NCBI GenBank assembly: GCA_946807835.1
Contig: OX327686.1
Span: forward strand, 7,192,001 to 7,256,000
DNA length: 64,000 bases
From: Ailanthus altissimus
Lineage: Eukaryota > Streptophyta > Magnoliopsida > Sapindales > Simaroubaceae
Direction of reading: 5' to 3'
In this document: in pieces, positions 36,813 to 49,204 of the stretch
Numbering within the stretch: position 1 is the stretch's first letter
How the letters are laid out: the number at the start of each line of letters is the position of its first letter
Program-made: the position numbers and the translations under genes
Notes under the pieces: model-generated
Database searches by the model: none
The model's input: the letters and a program-made list of their open reading frames with translations, nothing else
What the model was told of the DNA's origin: nothing

Positions 36813-38544
36813 ATATTTACTGTTTATTTATGACAATTTAATTAATTAGATTTTTAATAATTTAAAATTATAATTATTGAACTAAAATATTTAATATATA
36901 TTTAAACTTGAATGCACTTCACATTTATATATATTTTAAATTGTTAAGTAATATAAAACATTATCTTACAATTATAATGAAAATATCTCAAAGTGCATTC
37001 AACTTAGCTTCAAAAATATTATAAACATTCAAAACTTAGTCCAAAAGATCATAGTGTTTAAAGTTCAGTTAAACACAATCACCACGTAAATTTACACAAA
37101 ACAACAATCCATCAAATTTGTTGAAGCAATCCATACAGCTTAGCAATCATCGAGCAAAATAATCTACGATCACCTCTATCAAAATAAATAGAAATACATG
37201 AGTAAATATATAAAATCTTGAATAATATACTTGACTTATAAAAAAATTGCAATGATAGTACAAGAATAAAAATCATACTCAAACTAGGTTAGAGAACAAA
37301 AACAAGATATGGGATTAATTGTTGCATTAAACAGCCTCATATTAACCAAGAAATAGCCTTATTTCAATTTCATAACAACATTAAAATAAACTTAAAACAA
37401 CAATAAGAAAGCACCAAAACAATAGCTCTTATTTCAACCTCCATGTCAGCCCCAAAACAACCATAAGATAGCCTTTAAAATAGCTCAATATGAACCCTCA
37501 AAATAGCCACCAAAAGAAGATACAAATGCTAAAAAGTACTTATATATAATAAAGAAAGACAAAGCATTTATATAATATATTTATCAGAAAATGCATAATT
37601 AAAACAGCCCCATTTCAATCCTATAACAACCCTAAAATAAACTTAAAATAACAATAAGAAAGCACCCAAAAATAGCGCATATTTCAGCCTCTATTTTAGC
37701 CTTAAAACAACCCTAAGATAGCCCCAAAACAATCGTGAGATAAATAGCCATATGAGCCCCCAAAACAACCACCAAGAAAAGATACAAGTGTTAAAAAGTA
37801 CTTATATCTAACAAAGAAATATCAAACAATACAATATGAGTCCCAACACAGCCATCAATATGGCCCTCATTTATAATTACCATCACACCAATATTTGATA
37901 GCTACTAATTCCATTATACTGTAATTATAGATTAAACATCCTCAGCATCTTAGTCTTACATATTCTTAGTTAACTATCAGTTTCACATAACATTCAAAAT
38001 TTATAGCATTTTCTAATTGAACATACAATTCACAAACAATAATAAGACTTTAATTTTTGTACTAGGATCTTTAAAGAGCATACCCTAATAATTTAGACAG
38101 CATGCAATGAGAGAATTATAAAATATAATAATATTTACCAAACCTAACACTCTTGTTTAACAATAAACAGCTCAATAATCTATATTAAAGAAATTTAGAA
38201 GATACAAAAAAAGTGACTTGGAAACTTCTGTTGTTAATGAAGCAAAACATATATTTGCCTTTCAATTTAATCAAACAACATCAAACAAAACAATATCACG
38301 CTACAAACATATAGCATATATATAGTCATTCAAATGACATTTTAGCAACATGAATCAAGCTTCAATGAGAAAACGATAATGTAAAAAAAAAATACATTCA
38401 TAACCTAGAGAATTATAACTGACATGGTACAACAAATTCTTTGAAAGAATATCCATCTATACAATAAAATTAGTATAATCCGTCCCCAAAACTTTATGAT
38501 ACCAAAATAACTTTTAAGTGTAAATGGTGAACGAAGAACTTTAC
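36813..38544. repeat. Non-coding 3' part of the CACTA element with a ~255-base duplication
   Basis: No coding sequence. Two tandem copies, about 37325-37586 and 37587-37845, share ATAACAAC-TAAAATAAACTTAAAA, CAATAAGAAAGCACC and AAAAAGTACTTATAT, offset by 250-262 bases. Both are rich in CAAAATAGCC/CAGCCCC words. A similar word-rich stretch without clear alignment lies at 45340-45560. Confidence 0.7.
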
Positions 38545-41513
38545 CTATTTTTTATGATTTGTGATTAAGCCTGTAATATATATCGCCCACTCATCACTTA
38601 TCGTTGTAATGTCATTTTGAGTGTAATCATCAATTCCCTTAAACTTTAAATATGAAAAAAAAAATTAGTTAATAGTGTATAAACTAATATTGGAAAATTT
38701 AAGAACATTATATTAGATACATACATTATTCTTCAGTACATTAACATCCCCAACAATTGCTTTCATATACTTCATGACAAAGTATCCACACTCAAATGAA
38801 CTAGGTTGCAGAGGGCACTATGAACAATTGAAACTATTTGTTATTTCAATCGAAATTATAAGTGAAATATAAATCATAAGTTAACATGTAATTGTGAAAA
38901 TAAGTATTAAAAAAGAAAATAATAAGTAAGAAATGTTTACATTTATCTTGACATTGATCCATTGAATATTAATCTTTTTAGATGTTTTCTGTGTAAAATA
39001 AATTTTAACCCCCCTAAAAGAAATAAATAGCAAGTCATATTAAATTTAAAATAAATTGAAAATACATAACTTGAAACAATAGTAACTGAATCTTAACGGA
39101 TTGACAATATCTTATAAATCATCATAAAGTTTATTTCACAATGGGTCAAGGTAAAACACAGTTGATGTCAATAAATCAATGGCAACTAACGTCTAATGGT
39201 TGCTACAAACAAGAAAAAAATGTGTTAATTTGAGAACTTATAACTAGGTGAAAAGTATTATAATTACATCAATTGAAAGAATTTCATACCTAGGATTATA
39301 TGGGATAAGTGTAACTTGCCCTGGTTGTGACAATGCCAAATTCTCAACAATATACAGAGATCGGTCAGTACGTATTTTGACATTGGATAGACAACCTGAT
39401 GCAAACACTTTTATAAAAATGCAAAAGTGTACTGGAAAGTCATGTCCTTCATTCTCCATGAAATGGTAGAGGTACCTAACAAAAACTTAGATTATAAATG
39501 AATTATATAAGAGATTATATATTTAGGCATTTTTTTTAGCAATAACAGTTTCAAAAAGAACTTACTTTATCCAAATCTCAAGACAAGTGTTGGATAACTC
39601 GATTATATTTAAAAGAGTTTCAAAATCTGTCTTAGTCAAATGAGTGACCCAATACTGACCAAAGATTGACAATTAGTGCTCCATTTTTATTGCTAATTTC
39701 AGGCAATTTTTAACCAGATAGGAAAACATAGTCAATTGCCCACTTGATTGCTTTCTTGAAGTTATCAAACCTTTTGTATTTTTTTGAAGAACTAGTTTTC
39801 TTGCAATTTGCTTTCTTTGTTTTGAGGGTAACTCAAGACATGCATATGTTAGTTTTAGACTGATTCTGGGGGACCTTTTAGGAGTTATTGAATGTTGAAA
39901 ATATGTGATTGCAACTGTTTGCTTTGCCAGTGTTTTCTTCCTAGTTGGATTTTTCATATAGGCTGGGGATTGTATTGGTGTGGCCTTCATTGAAAAAAAT
40001 ATATAGAACTTTAATCATGATTAAAAAAAATTTAAGATATGGAATTTAAAAGTTGCCATAAGTAATTATACCTTCCATTTTCCTAAAATCTCTGGAGACA
40101 GGCGATCTACTTTTGTATTGCCATTGTTGATATTATTATATTTGACACTGTAACTACCAACTTCAGTTTTTAACTATGCATTAAGTCTTGCATCAAGCGC
40201 CTGAACTTGCGTAGATAGCATTGCGAATTTTTGTTCTTACAACATCCTGTGATGCGCTATAATGAAACTTTCAAGAACACAAAAACACATGGATGGGGTA
40301 ATAAATTGGCCAACACCTTGTACTCTACTTCCATTTGATTGCTTGTGAAGTGCCAAAGCTAGAATATCATTAGTAGCATGTGTATTCAAAGACCCTTTGT
40401 TAACATGACTTTGTAGCTCCTCTTATAATTCATAAGTAATGTCGTTATCATAATAAAAATACTATGTGATCAACAAGCATATTAATAAGATAATATCTAC
40501 ATAAATAAAATCACTTACAATTTTTTCAATAACTTTTTGCACTACTTTTAAATATATTTTTTTTTACTGAGTCTAGCCTTTTTTTATAACACACTTCGGT
40601 TCATTTGGTTCGAAGGTTCCCCTTGTTCCTTAACCTAAGATAAGAGAAAAAAATGATACTTTTAAAAAAATAAATATTTTCATTTGGTTTAAACATAATA
40701 TATTATGACAATAGATTGATATAATTAAAATTGATTGAAGACTTACAAGTCTTTCACATAAACCTTTGTAACCTGTACTACCCAAACAATGATTATAAAT
40801 GTTATTAGCACGTCTTTCTTTGGCATTTTGATTGTTTTTTTGCACAATGTGAATATGTAAACTCATTGATATTTAACTTTTTATGTTACACAAAAATAAA
40901 ATAATTGACATTTAACTTACCTCAAATAAATTAGATAACACTATATTAATAAATAACTTCCAACGTTGTTTCTTAATGTTTAGGTATTCAAAGGTGGCAA
41001 CCTCAATTGATTACGATCGTTCTTATATGGAAGAACATACTTGTGAGCTAGAATATGTCTAAAGTTCCTTAAAGAGATGCACATCCATTGAAATACTTTT
41101 TTTTTTACTCTTTAAATCCAATTTGAACTTATCCTACATAAGAAAAATGAATGATCAACAAAATATAAATAATTTGAACAAAAAAGCATCCCATTGCCTA
41201 ATATATAGAAAAGAATAACAAACCTGAAAATAAAGCCACAAGTCTTCCTTCTGTTCAAGGGGTACGCGTCTCCAATCATCATATATAATTGAAATATTAT
41301 CTCGTACAAAATACCTATGTAGTTTCTCAATTCAATTGATGTATCGCCAAAAGGCATGCCATAAGTTATAGTTAATGGTAATGTTCTTATCGGTGTCAAC
41401 AATTGTAAATATTTCTTCTTGAATTTTTCTCTTTTCTGCGGTCTTCCTTCTAGTATATCCTCGCTCCCAGCCATATGTTGAATTAATAATAATAAACATG
41501 TAAATTTTAGCAT
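38545..41513 (-). pseudogene. CACTA second gene: Ptta/En-Spm-type protein ending in a Ulp1-like protease
   Basis: Minus strand from about 41513. At 41470-41230 is a Ptta/En-Spm plant transposase region (ITYGMPFGDTSIELRNYIG; after a frameshift, SIIYDDWRRVP). An intron then leads to LAHKYVLPYKNDRNQLRLP (about 41050-40985). 40860-40740 reads QKNNQNAKERRANNIYNHC. 40400-40270 reads TNDILALALHKQSNGSRVQG. The C-terminal part resembles a C48 (Ulp1/SENP) cysteine protease. The candidate catalytic His is at 39196-39198 (before TLVAID), Asp at 39145-39147 (FYLDPL) and Cys at 38788-38790 (SSFECGYFVMKYMKA). The tail is DDYTQNDITTISDEWA, with a stop at 38545. Stops (for example right after the His) and frameshifts break it. 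The start may instead be the ATG at about 41471. Confidence 0.78.
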
Positions 41514-41595
41514 AAATTAATTATATACATATACTTACAATTCAATTACATTTCAAATGAATATACACTAGAAAACTTCAACAAGTTATTGGACA

Positions 41596-44500
41596 TTATT
41601 CATTTGTTGTGTCCATATCCATGCCAACACCTTCATAATCTTGTCTTGAATAAATTGTAACATTATCTTTATCATCAATCTTAACCCAGGGCAATGTTTT
41701 TTATATGCGAGCATGTAGTACCATGTTATCACACTCATCATTAGTTGCAAATTTATTAACCCTTTCAGCCACTGAACAAACAACTGATTTATTATAATCT
41801 TTTTGATCCTTCACATAAAACACTTGTGTCGCATGAGAAGCTAATACGAAACTATCTGATTTATGATCAATTCGATTCAAGTCCACAATTATAAATCTTA
41901 AATCATCGACCTCAACACCATTCTTACTATCAATCCAATCACATTTGCACAATACATTCTTCAACATTAGATAATCGAGTTCCCAAATCTTATCAAGGAC
42001 TTCGTAAAATGCCATTTCTCTGGAATATGGCTTTTTATCTTTCGAACTAGATATTTACATTGTCATTGTAACAACACTAACACCACTATTTTGTATTACC
42101 CAATTGTTGTCTCAAGCTCTAGTTACAAACTTAAAGCCATTTACAAGGTATCCAGCATATGTAATGACCAAAGAATGAGGTTTTCTAGCTAACCACTTGA
42201 CAGTATCATTCACAACCACATTTATTTGTATATCATTCAATATCTACATTTCATATAATTTATGTCAATATTCACAAATTATAAATATTTAACTTGGACT
42301 AAATATATGATGTAATTTTACCTTATTCTGAAGCCAATCACTAAAAGTACAAGTATGCTAATTTTGCAGCCATAGGTGATTTTTAGCTTGGTGAGGGAAA
42401 TTTCTTTTCAAATATTCCTTATACTCCCTAAAGGTAAACAATGACAATAGTTAGTATAATAAAATATAAGTACTATCAAAACTATATAACTTACTTTATA
42501 TAAGGTTGAACCTCTGATGTGTTCTCTAAAATACAAAAATGTGTTTACTCCAATGTATGAGAATCCACAAGCTTTATATCTCCAAAACTTAAAGGTTGTG
42601 AAGTATGTGAATCGTGTAAACTAATTGGGACCTTAATTGCATCATGGTCAGAGAGGTATTCAATATAATATTCAAGTGCTTCCTTGGAAATATAACTTTC
42701 AGAAATGCACCCCTCTGGACGATTGTGATTTTACACATAACCTTTAAGGACCTTCATATATCTCTCAAATGGATACACCCATCTAAGATAAACTAGCCCA
42801 CATAACCTAACTTTTTTAACGAGATGGACAGTCAAATAAACCATTATGTCAAAGAGGTTAAGTGGAAAGTATTGTTCTATCATGCATAAAGTAACAACCA
42901 AGTTACTTTGTAACTCATCCAAACTATCATTTTCTATCACTTTACTACATAAGGAGTTAAAGAAGAAGTATATCGGCATTATGGTGTAATGAACATTGTG
43001 TGAAAAATAATCTCGAACCACCAAAGGTAATAATTATTGCATCAAAGTATAACAATCATGAGACTTTAGGCCTTGCAGCCTACAATCGTCCATTGCAACA
43101 AGTTTTTTAAAGTTTGAAGAATACCCACTCAGAACCCTTACTTCGAACAAAATTCTACAAAACATTTGCTTCTCTTTTCTACTCAATGTGTAAGGTGCAG
43201 CAGAAAGTTTCTTATTTGCTTTATCAAGTTTTAATGTATCCTTAATCTTCATTTCTACAAGATCCTTTCTAGTATTTACCCTATCCTTCGTCTTGCCCGA
43301 TTAATGAAGTAATGAGCCATAGTTACTTTCATATATATTTTTCTCAACGTGCATCACATTTAATTGATGGCTAACCAACAAATATGGCCAGTATTCTAAT
43401 TCAAAGAACATAGACTTTTTTTGAACAACTTCTCAGTATTATTAGTACCCCATTTTCGCTTCTTATGCTTTTCCATAACAGTACTACTAGCAATTTCATC
43501 CATCATCCTTAGAATCTCATGTCCAGACGAAGTAGTAAGAGCTTTACCTATCTCTTTTGAATTATTAAAAACTTTTTTCAACTTACAAAATAAATGGCTA
43601 TTTGGTAAAAAAAGGGCGGTGGTCCATATAGGCATTTTTCCTACTACATGCAAACCAACATGATGATGTGTTTATTTCGCAGTATGGATAAGCAAAATAC
43701 CTTTTCACTGTACTCCCAGATAGGTTACCATATGCAAGAAAGTCACTGACTGTCCATATTAACAAGGTCCTTAAGTTAACACTTTCTTTCTTATAAGAAT
43801 CATACACTTCTACACTACATTCCTATAGTGTTTTTAAATCTTCAATCAAATGAGCCAAGTATACATCTAGATTATTTCTAGGTTATTTAAGTCCAGATAT
43901 AAATGAAGATAACATTATATGTTTCATTTTCATACATAACCATGGAGGAAGATTGTATGATATTATCAATATTGGCCAACAATTGTAAGTAGTGTTAAGC
44001 GTGCTATATGGATTGACCACATCACTTGATAAGACCAAACGAAGATTTCTAGGACCTTGTGCAAATTCAGGCCACTTGTTATCAATTAAATCTCATGCAA
44101 GTAAGTCTGCCGGATGCCGAAGCTTACCATATTTTATTCTCCTATTTGCATTCCTAGTCAAATACTTAACAATTTTAGGTGATTAGAACATACATTTAAA
44201 CCTTGGAATCGGAAACAAATACCACAAACCTTCTCAGGAATCTCTTATCTGACTTCTTTAGATCCATTTCCTTTTTTCTTCCACCTAGACTCTCCACATT
44301 TAGGGCATTTGTTAAGTTGTTCATGCTTTTTTCTATATAGAATACAATTATTTGGACAAGCATGTATGTTTTCATATTCTAATCCTAACACCTTCATTAT
44401 TTTTTTAGCCTCATACATTGACTTTGGAATATTATTATCTTCTGGTAATATGTCAGTAAGAACTTTCAATAGAGACGAAAATCCCTCATCAGACCATCCA

Positions 44501-44958
44501 TATTTTCCTTTAACATTATAAATTTTCATCAGACCAGATAACTTAGAATGCCTTGATCTAGGATATGAAGGTTTTTTTACATCTTCAAGTAGATTTCTAA
44601 AAAACTTAGGATCCTTATCATACTGTTCATAGGCATCATTAACTATATCTGTAATGTTATTGTATTCTTGGCATTTAAATTGTCTTCTAGTAGAATAGTC
44701 TTCAAAAGATAAAGCTCTCAACTTACTGTCAACTTCCCAATGTTTAGTCCAAGTTAAATACGTGGGCAAAAATTCTTTTTTAAACAAATAAACTCTTATT
44801 GACTCAGGAACATGGAACTCCATGTTGCAACAAGAGTTACATGGATATCTAAGTGACCTCCTATTATAAGAATTAAGCATGAAAAATTACAAAAACTCAT
44901 CAACTCCAATTTCATACTCTTTTGATAACTTATCACTTGATATCCATATTCTGTCCAT
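41596..44958 (-). pseudogene. CACTA TNP2-type transposase gene (broken)
   Basis: The start at 44958 reads MDRIWISSDKLSKEYEIGVD, the En/Spm transposase-associated N-terminus, with a stop soon after. 44880-44245 is its best-kept frame: a Cys-rich motif (RYPCNSC), then SKLSGLMKIYNVKGKYGWSD, IHACPNNCILY and CPKCGESRWKK. The TNP2 core continues at about 44130-43600 (YGKLRHPADLL, SDVVNPYSTLN, YNLPPWLCMK, DFLAYGNLSG). Next are YWPYLLVSHQLN (about 43400) and a DUF4218-like part at about 43250-42540 (GLKSHDCYTLMQ, then LVYLRWVYPFERYMK). A DUF4216-like C-terminus ends at 41596 (AFYEVLDKIWELDY, then ILASQ-like VLASHATQVFYV). At least eight in-frame stops and several frameshifts occur. The intact protein would cut and join the element's ends. 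Confidence 0.88.
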
Positions 44959-47225
44959 ATCAAATATTTTACCTGATTATTATTTAATGACTGTTAGTTC
45001 AACGTGAAAGATCTTAACTTGAGTGTAATTAACAATCATTTCCTTTTATTACAATAAAAAAAATACATACATGTAATATATGTTAATAACACTTCCAAAT
45101 AAATTACAACAACCATCTCACAATCACAACAACTCAAAATTTTGAAAATCATATAAAATAAACTCCATATTACAAAAAAAATAGCCAATAAGAAAAATGA
45201 AATTATTTATTAGAGAATAAAAATATACCTCACAATAACTTCCCACACTACTGAGTTGTTATGGTTAACAAACACAAAACAATAAATTATAATTAGAAAA
45301 TTAAAACATAATCATAAACAAAGCAAAACAGTGGCAAAAAAAGTAGTTGAAACAGCTCCAAATAGCACTACAAATAACCTAAAATAGCAAAAATAGTGTC
45401 CATACAGCCTCAATTAAGCAGCAAAAATAGTTGCCATACAACTCTAAAACAATACCAAAATAAGTGGCCATAGAGCCCCAAGCAAAAACAAATATAATGG
45501 CCTCATAATAGTATAAAATATTAGCAAAAATAATAAACATAAAAGCACAAAACAGCAGCAAGAAATAGTGGCTATATTATCAATACGTAAATATTAACAT
45601 AGAATAAAGGTGGAATGTATTTGTATGAGTCATATAAACATATAATACTTTTAGTTCTTAAACAAGAAAATTACTGCAAATAATATAAAAGATGACAAAT
45701 AATGCAATTGAGTCACCACCCAAATGAATAAACTCTACTTACTTCAGTCTTGTTTAATCTTATTTTACTATGTCAATTTGCATTAAAGTCATTGACATCA
45801 ATCTAAAAAATTTGACTTCAAAGAACTAACATATAAAAGTAAAATTACAAATATGAAGAGTTCATAATGTACATATGCAAGAGTACAATGTGAAAAGCTT
45901 GATTTTCATTATAAAGCATCATCATTAAACTTAATAATACAATAATTTTTACTGCTCTGTGACCAAGACTTTGTCATTTTGACTTTGTGGTGATCATATC
46001 CATGCTTACAAATATCTGTACTGTATCGATGCAATGTATAGATCATTACTGCCTATAGCTTCATTGAAAGATCTATCAAGTTTGTTTATGTTTTGATAAA
46101 TCAAATTTTCCATTATTTATTAAGTTATAATTATGAGAAAATTTATGGTAAATAATAATATTATGTATACAAAGTTGTGATAAAATATATATATATGTGT
46201 TAGCTGGTGTATGGTAGTTATTTTTTACTGTCATAATTTGTCATCGTTAATGGATAAAATTTTGATACTTGCATATAGTATCATAATTTTAAAAATAAAA
46301 AGAAAAAAAAAAGTTTTATATCAATGTCAAGAACTTAGACAAATATCTTGCGAGGTCCTAAATACAAACTAGGTCTCCTAAATTCAATTCCCACCCGACT
46401 AAATATCCCTATGACATTTTCTTTTTAAGCAAACTCCAAAAGTACTAGATAATTATTATTGAAACAGAGGAACATTAGATCAAGGGATGTATAATAAATC
46501 TTATCTTCAAAAAATTTATAAAAATGAGACAATATACGAACAAAACACAAAATTTAAAATCAAAGATTGAAAGACAATAATCATAAATAGAACTTAAACA
46601 AATTTATAGGTAGGTAAACAAAACATATCCCTAAAAAAATACTGAATTTCTTGTAAAACGTGAATCGATTAGCGACATCATTAAAATAAAGATTTAGATT
46701 TGTTACACATAAACTATTTGTAAGTAAATCTCATTTTAATTTCTCATCTCAAACTCGAGTTCTTGAACTGAAATAGCACCTATTTTGATTTCTTATAAGG
46801 AAAGAAAAAATAATGAGAGAAAGAGACAAAAAATATTCAAGTTGAATAGTGTGTTCTTTAGAGAAAACGTGTCAAAACCTATATTAAGACACAACATTAA
46901 GCACATGAAATTATTCTCAATACTTTGAATAATGCCACTACAAGAAAAGGAGGAATCACTGTAGGAACAAGAGTTATTTAAACTACTAACATCTCTCTCA
47001 ATCACTACAGGTGGATAATTTTACACCGAAATCTCCCCTCTAATGTCTACATCCTTATCTCAAATAACCTCTATTTTCTTGCTCCTCTATATCACCATTA
47101 GCTCATTCTATACAGTAGATAAATACTTTTAACTTTAATTTGTAAAATTAATAAAAGACAAAAGCAAAAGCAAGTAAATCTAACACAAACAAATTATAAA
47201 TTATTTGTAATGGAATAATTTTACT
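44959..47225. other. Non-coding 5' region of the CACTA element
   Basis: No open frame with family features. It probably held the transposase leader, promoter and first intron. 45340-45560 is rich in AGCC/AATAGC words. CACTACAAGAAAA at 46936-46948 looks like a canonical CACTA end but has no partner. Confidence 0.5.
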
Positions 47226-47261
47226 AGAGAGAAAGAAACACTTACCAGGTGCTTATCTTCT

Positions 47262-47515
47262 TTGATGAGAGAGAGAAACGATTTCAACTAAAGAGAGACG
47301 ATTTCAACCAAAGAGAGAAAGACGAAAGCCAATTCCCTAATTTGCAACAATCGGCCAGAGAGAGAAAGACGAGAGCCGATTTTCCTAAGAGTTGATTCCC
47401 TAATTTGCAAAAATCGACCAGAGAGAGAAAGACGAGAGCCGATTCCCCGATTTGCAATAATCAACCTGAGAGAGATGAGAGCCCCAATTTACAAAAAAAT
47501 GGCTGATAAAGAGAA
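47262..47515. repeat. Purine-rich direct repeats near the right end of the CACTA element
   Basis: Three units of the form GATTCCCTAATTTGCAAAAATCG-CCAGAGAGAGAAAGACGAGAGCC begin at about 47329, 47392 and 47438; shorter GAGAGA-ACGATTTCAAC units precede them at 47270-47310. This is the promoter side of both transposon genes. Confidence 0.75.
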
Positions 47516-47566
47516 AGACGAGACTAGCTAGGGCAACATCCGACCAAAGAAGGTAAATATAAGTAA

Positions 47567-47621
47567 CCCCAAACGACATCGTTTTGGGGCATTTTTAAGC
47601 ACCAAAAATGACGTCATTTTT
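47567..47621. promoter_or_regulatory. Hairpin and TGACGTCA palindrome in the CACTA 5' zone
   Basis: CCCCAAACGA at 47567 and TCGTTTTGGGG at 47579 can pair as a hairpin. AAAAATGACGTCATTTTT at 47604-47621 is a perfect 18-base palindrome centred on TGACGTCA, the consensus of plant bZIP (TGA/CREB-like) factors. Function is inferred from the motif only. Confidence 0.55.
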
Positions 47622-47644
47622 AGGGTTATTTTTTTAATAAAAAA

Positions 47645-47790
47645 TAACTTTCTGATACCATGGTATCACTAACCTACTGACACTTTATTTTCTGATACCA
47701 TGATATCAATAATTCATTGACACTTTATATTTCTAATACCATGGTATCAGTAATTAATTGCACTTCTATTCACCAATACGTTTTAGAAAA
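47645..47790 (-). repeat. Right subterminal repeat array of the CACTA element
   Basis: Three units carry CTGATACCATGGTATCA or close variants (about 47653, 47691 and 47735), separated by CATTGACACTTTAT-type spacers. They are the same palindrome as at the left end, with different spacers. Confidence 0.85.
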
Positions 47791-47834
47791 GTGTCAGTAA
47801 TATAATGTCAGTGAAAGTTATTTTTGTAGTAGTG
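47790..47834 (-). repeat. Right terminal inverted repeat of the CACTA element
   Basis: The reverse complement begins CACTACTACAAAAATAAC and continues TTTCACTGACATTATA. It pairs with 36471-36515. Confidence 0.9.
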
Positions 47835-47860
47835 ACATCGACTGGAGCTTGTGTCTTTCC

Positions 47861-48271
47861 TGTTAGGATATGGTAAGTCCTCTTGATTTGGACAGCTAAA
47901 AGCTTTATTCTGATGACCTAAAACATTCGGACAATTGGATCTTGCATGTTGCTCATTCGAATATGGTGACTTTTGATTCAGATAGCTGGAACTTTGATTC
48001 CTTTGATTAGAAGACTTAAAGCATTCGAGTATTCCTTTTCTGAGTTTTTCTCACTCGGATGTGCTGGATCTTTATGATTCGGATGCATCAAGTTCTGATT
48101 CCTTTCTTAGTTCAGATGCTTTAAGTTAACACCCTTTAATTGTGTCATGATTTCATTTCTTAACTATCATTTATTATTTTCTTATTTTCATGTATAAATT
48201 CAACTATTGTAAAGTTCTATTGATCAACAAACATTAAATTATTTTGCATTCTTCTACTTATATTGTTTTCA
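47861..48271 (+). repeat. Copia-type 5' LTR
   Basis: Starts TGTTAGGATATGG, ends TTGTTTTCA and is followed at once by a Met-tRNA primer site, TGGTATCAAAGTAGG, at 48272-48286. It contains at least eight imperfect repeats of a GATTCGGATGC / ATTCGAATATG kind between 47880 and 48125. No 3' partner or pol follows, so the element is truncated. Only 26 bases separate it from the CACTA end. Confidence 0.7.
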
Positions 48272-48286
48272 TGGTATCAAAGTAGG
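48272..48286 (+). other. Primer binding site of the truncated Copia
   Basis: TGGTATCAAAGTAGG directly after an LTR ending in CA, as in plant Copia elements primed by initiator Met-tRNA. Confidence 0.75.
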
Positions 48287-48894
48287 TTGATTAATTTTTA
48301 GAGTCATCTTTATTTAAAATTAACACCATGTCTATGATGAAAAACCATGAAAAATAATTCGAAGCATGGTTAATTAGTGTAATGAGAGTGCAAAAATAAA
48401 TAAATAAAGCTGCCAACAACCTTCATAACCACCGCCACCTTCTTACTAACAACATTGTTATTCGATGAATTGAGACCACTGGAGGAATTCTTAAAAGTTG
48501 GCTTTCAAATTCTTGTCATCATAGCCCTTATTTTACTATTGAAAGAAGCCAAATCGAGGGTAAAGAGTCATAGGCACCCTCCCCCTCGGCTCTTTCGTTC
48601 AATCACTATACACCCCTCTTCAAACCTCATCATTGCAGCCATTATATATTCCAAATCTGATTTAATTTTTTTTTAAAAAAAGGTGATATTCAATAGCATT
48701 AGCTTAAGTGTGGAAAACTTTTTTATTAAAAAAAAGATGGTGTTTTAATTTTTTTATTTAAAAAAAATAGCAAAGTCATTAATTAATAAATAAACAGTAA
48801 AACAAAAAGAGAGAAAAAATTTAAAAGAAAGAGCTAAAAAGATTTTCTTGTCATGGTCAATGGAATGCTTTCTGCTTATTCTTATTATTATTAC

Positions 48895-48928
<34 letters not shown>

Positions 48929-49204
48929 TAATTAGTCTAAATATGGAAACAAGCTAGAAGAATTCTTTGATTTAAAAAAAAGATGGAAATAATTCTTACC
49001 TTGTTACATGATAAAACACTAAGAATGCTGATCTCTTGTTATTTGTGTTTGCTCTTGATTGCTTTATTGCTCTAGGATATATTCTCTCTCTTTGGCTATA
49101 AAAAGGTTCTTTTTATAGGTCTTCATAACTCTTAAGTTATGTGGTTTAGAGTCCAAGTTGTATTATGAGTTTCGCATAAATTTCCCTTTTGGTCATATGG
49201 GAGT
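48287..49204. other. Truncated Copia interior and unassigned DNA
   Basis: The bases after the primer site contain no recognisable gag. 48340-48670 is somewhat less AT-rich but gives no family match. An (ATT)n microsatellite lies at 48882-48929. A TATA-like GCTATAAAAAGG is at about 49095-49106. No gene is supported. Confidence 0.45.
48882..48929 (+). repeat. (TTA)n microsatellite
   Basis: About sixteen TTA/ATT triplets with a single interruption (ACT) near 48893. Confidence 0.93.

Larger units (their letters stand above)
36471..47834 (-). mobile_element. CACTA (En/Spm) DNA transposon, 11.4 kb, decayed
   Basis: Ends are matching inverted repeats: left CACTACTATAAAATTGGCC, right (reverse complement) CACTACTACAAAAATAAC, both followed by TTCACTG. 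Flanking triplets are CCA and ACA, an imperfect 3-base target duplication. Both subterminal zones hold arrays around the palindrome TGATACCATGGTATCA. The minus strand carries a TNP2-type transposase gene and a second gene of the Ptta/En-Spm type ending in a Ulp1-like protease. Both are broken, so it can no longer move itself, although the ends could still be used by a relative. Confidence 0.93.

Noticed and set aside
39248..39469. Plus-strand frame with several Cys residues, zinc-finger-like
   Set aside because: It is antisense to the second CACTA gene; its Cys spacing fits no finger I know.
46936..46948. Canonical-looking CACTACAAGAAAA inside the CACTA element
   Set aside because: No TTTTCTTGTAGTG partner or target duplication was found, so a nested element is not supported.
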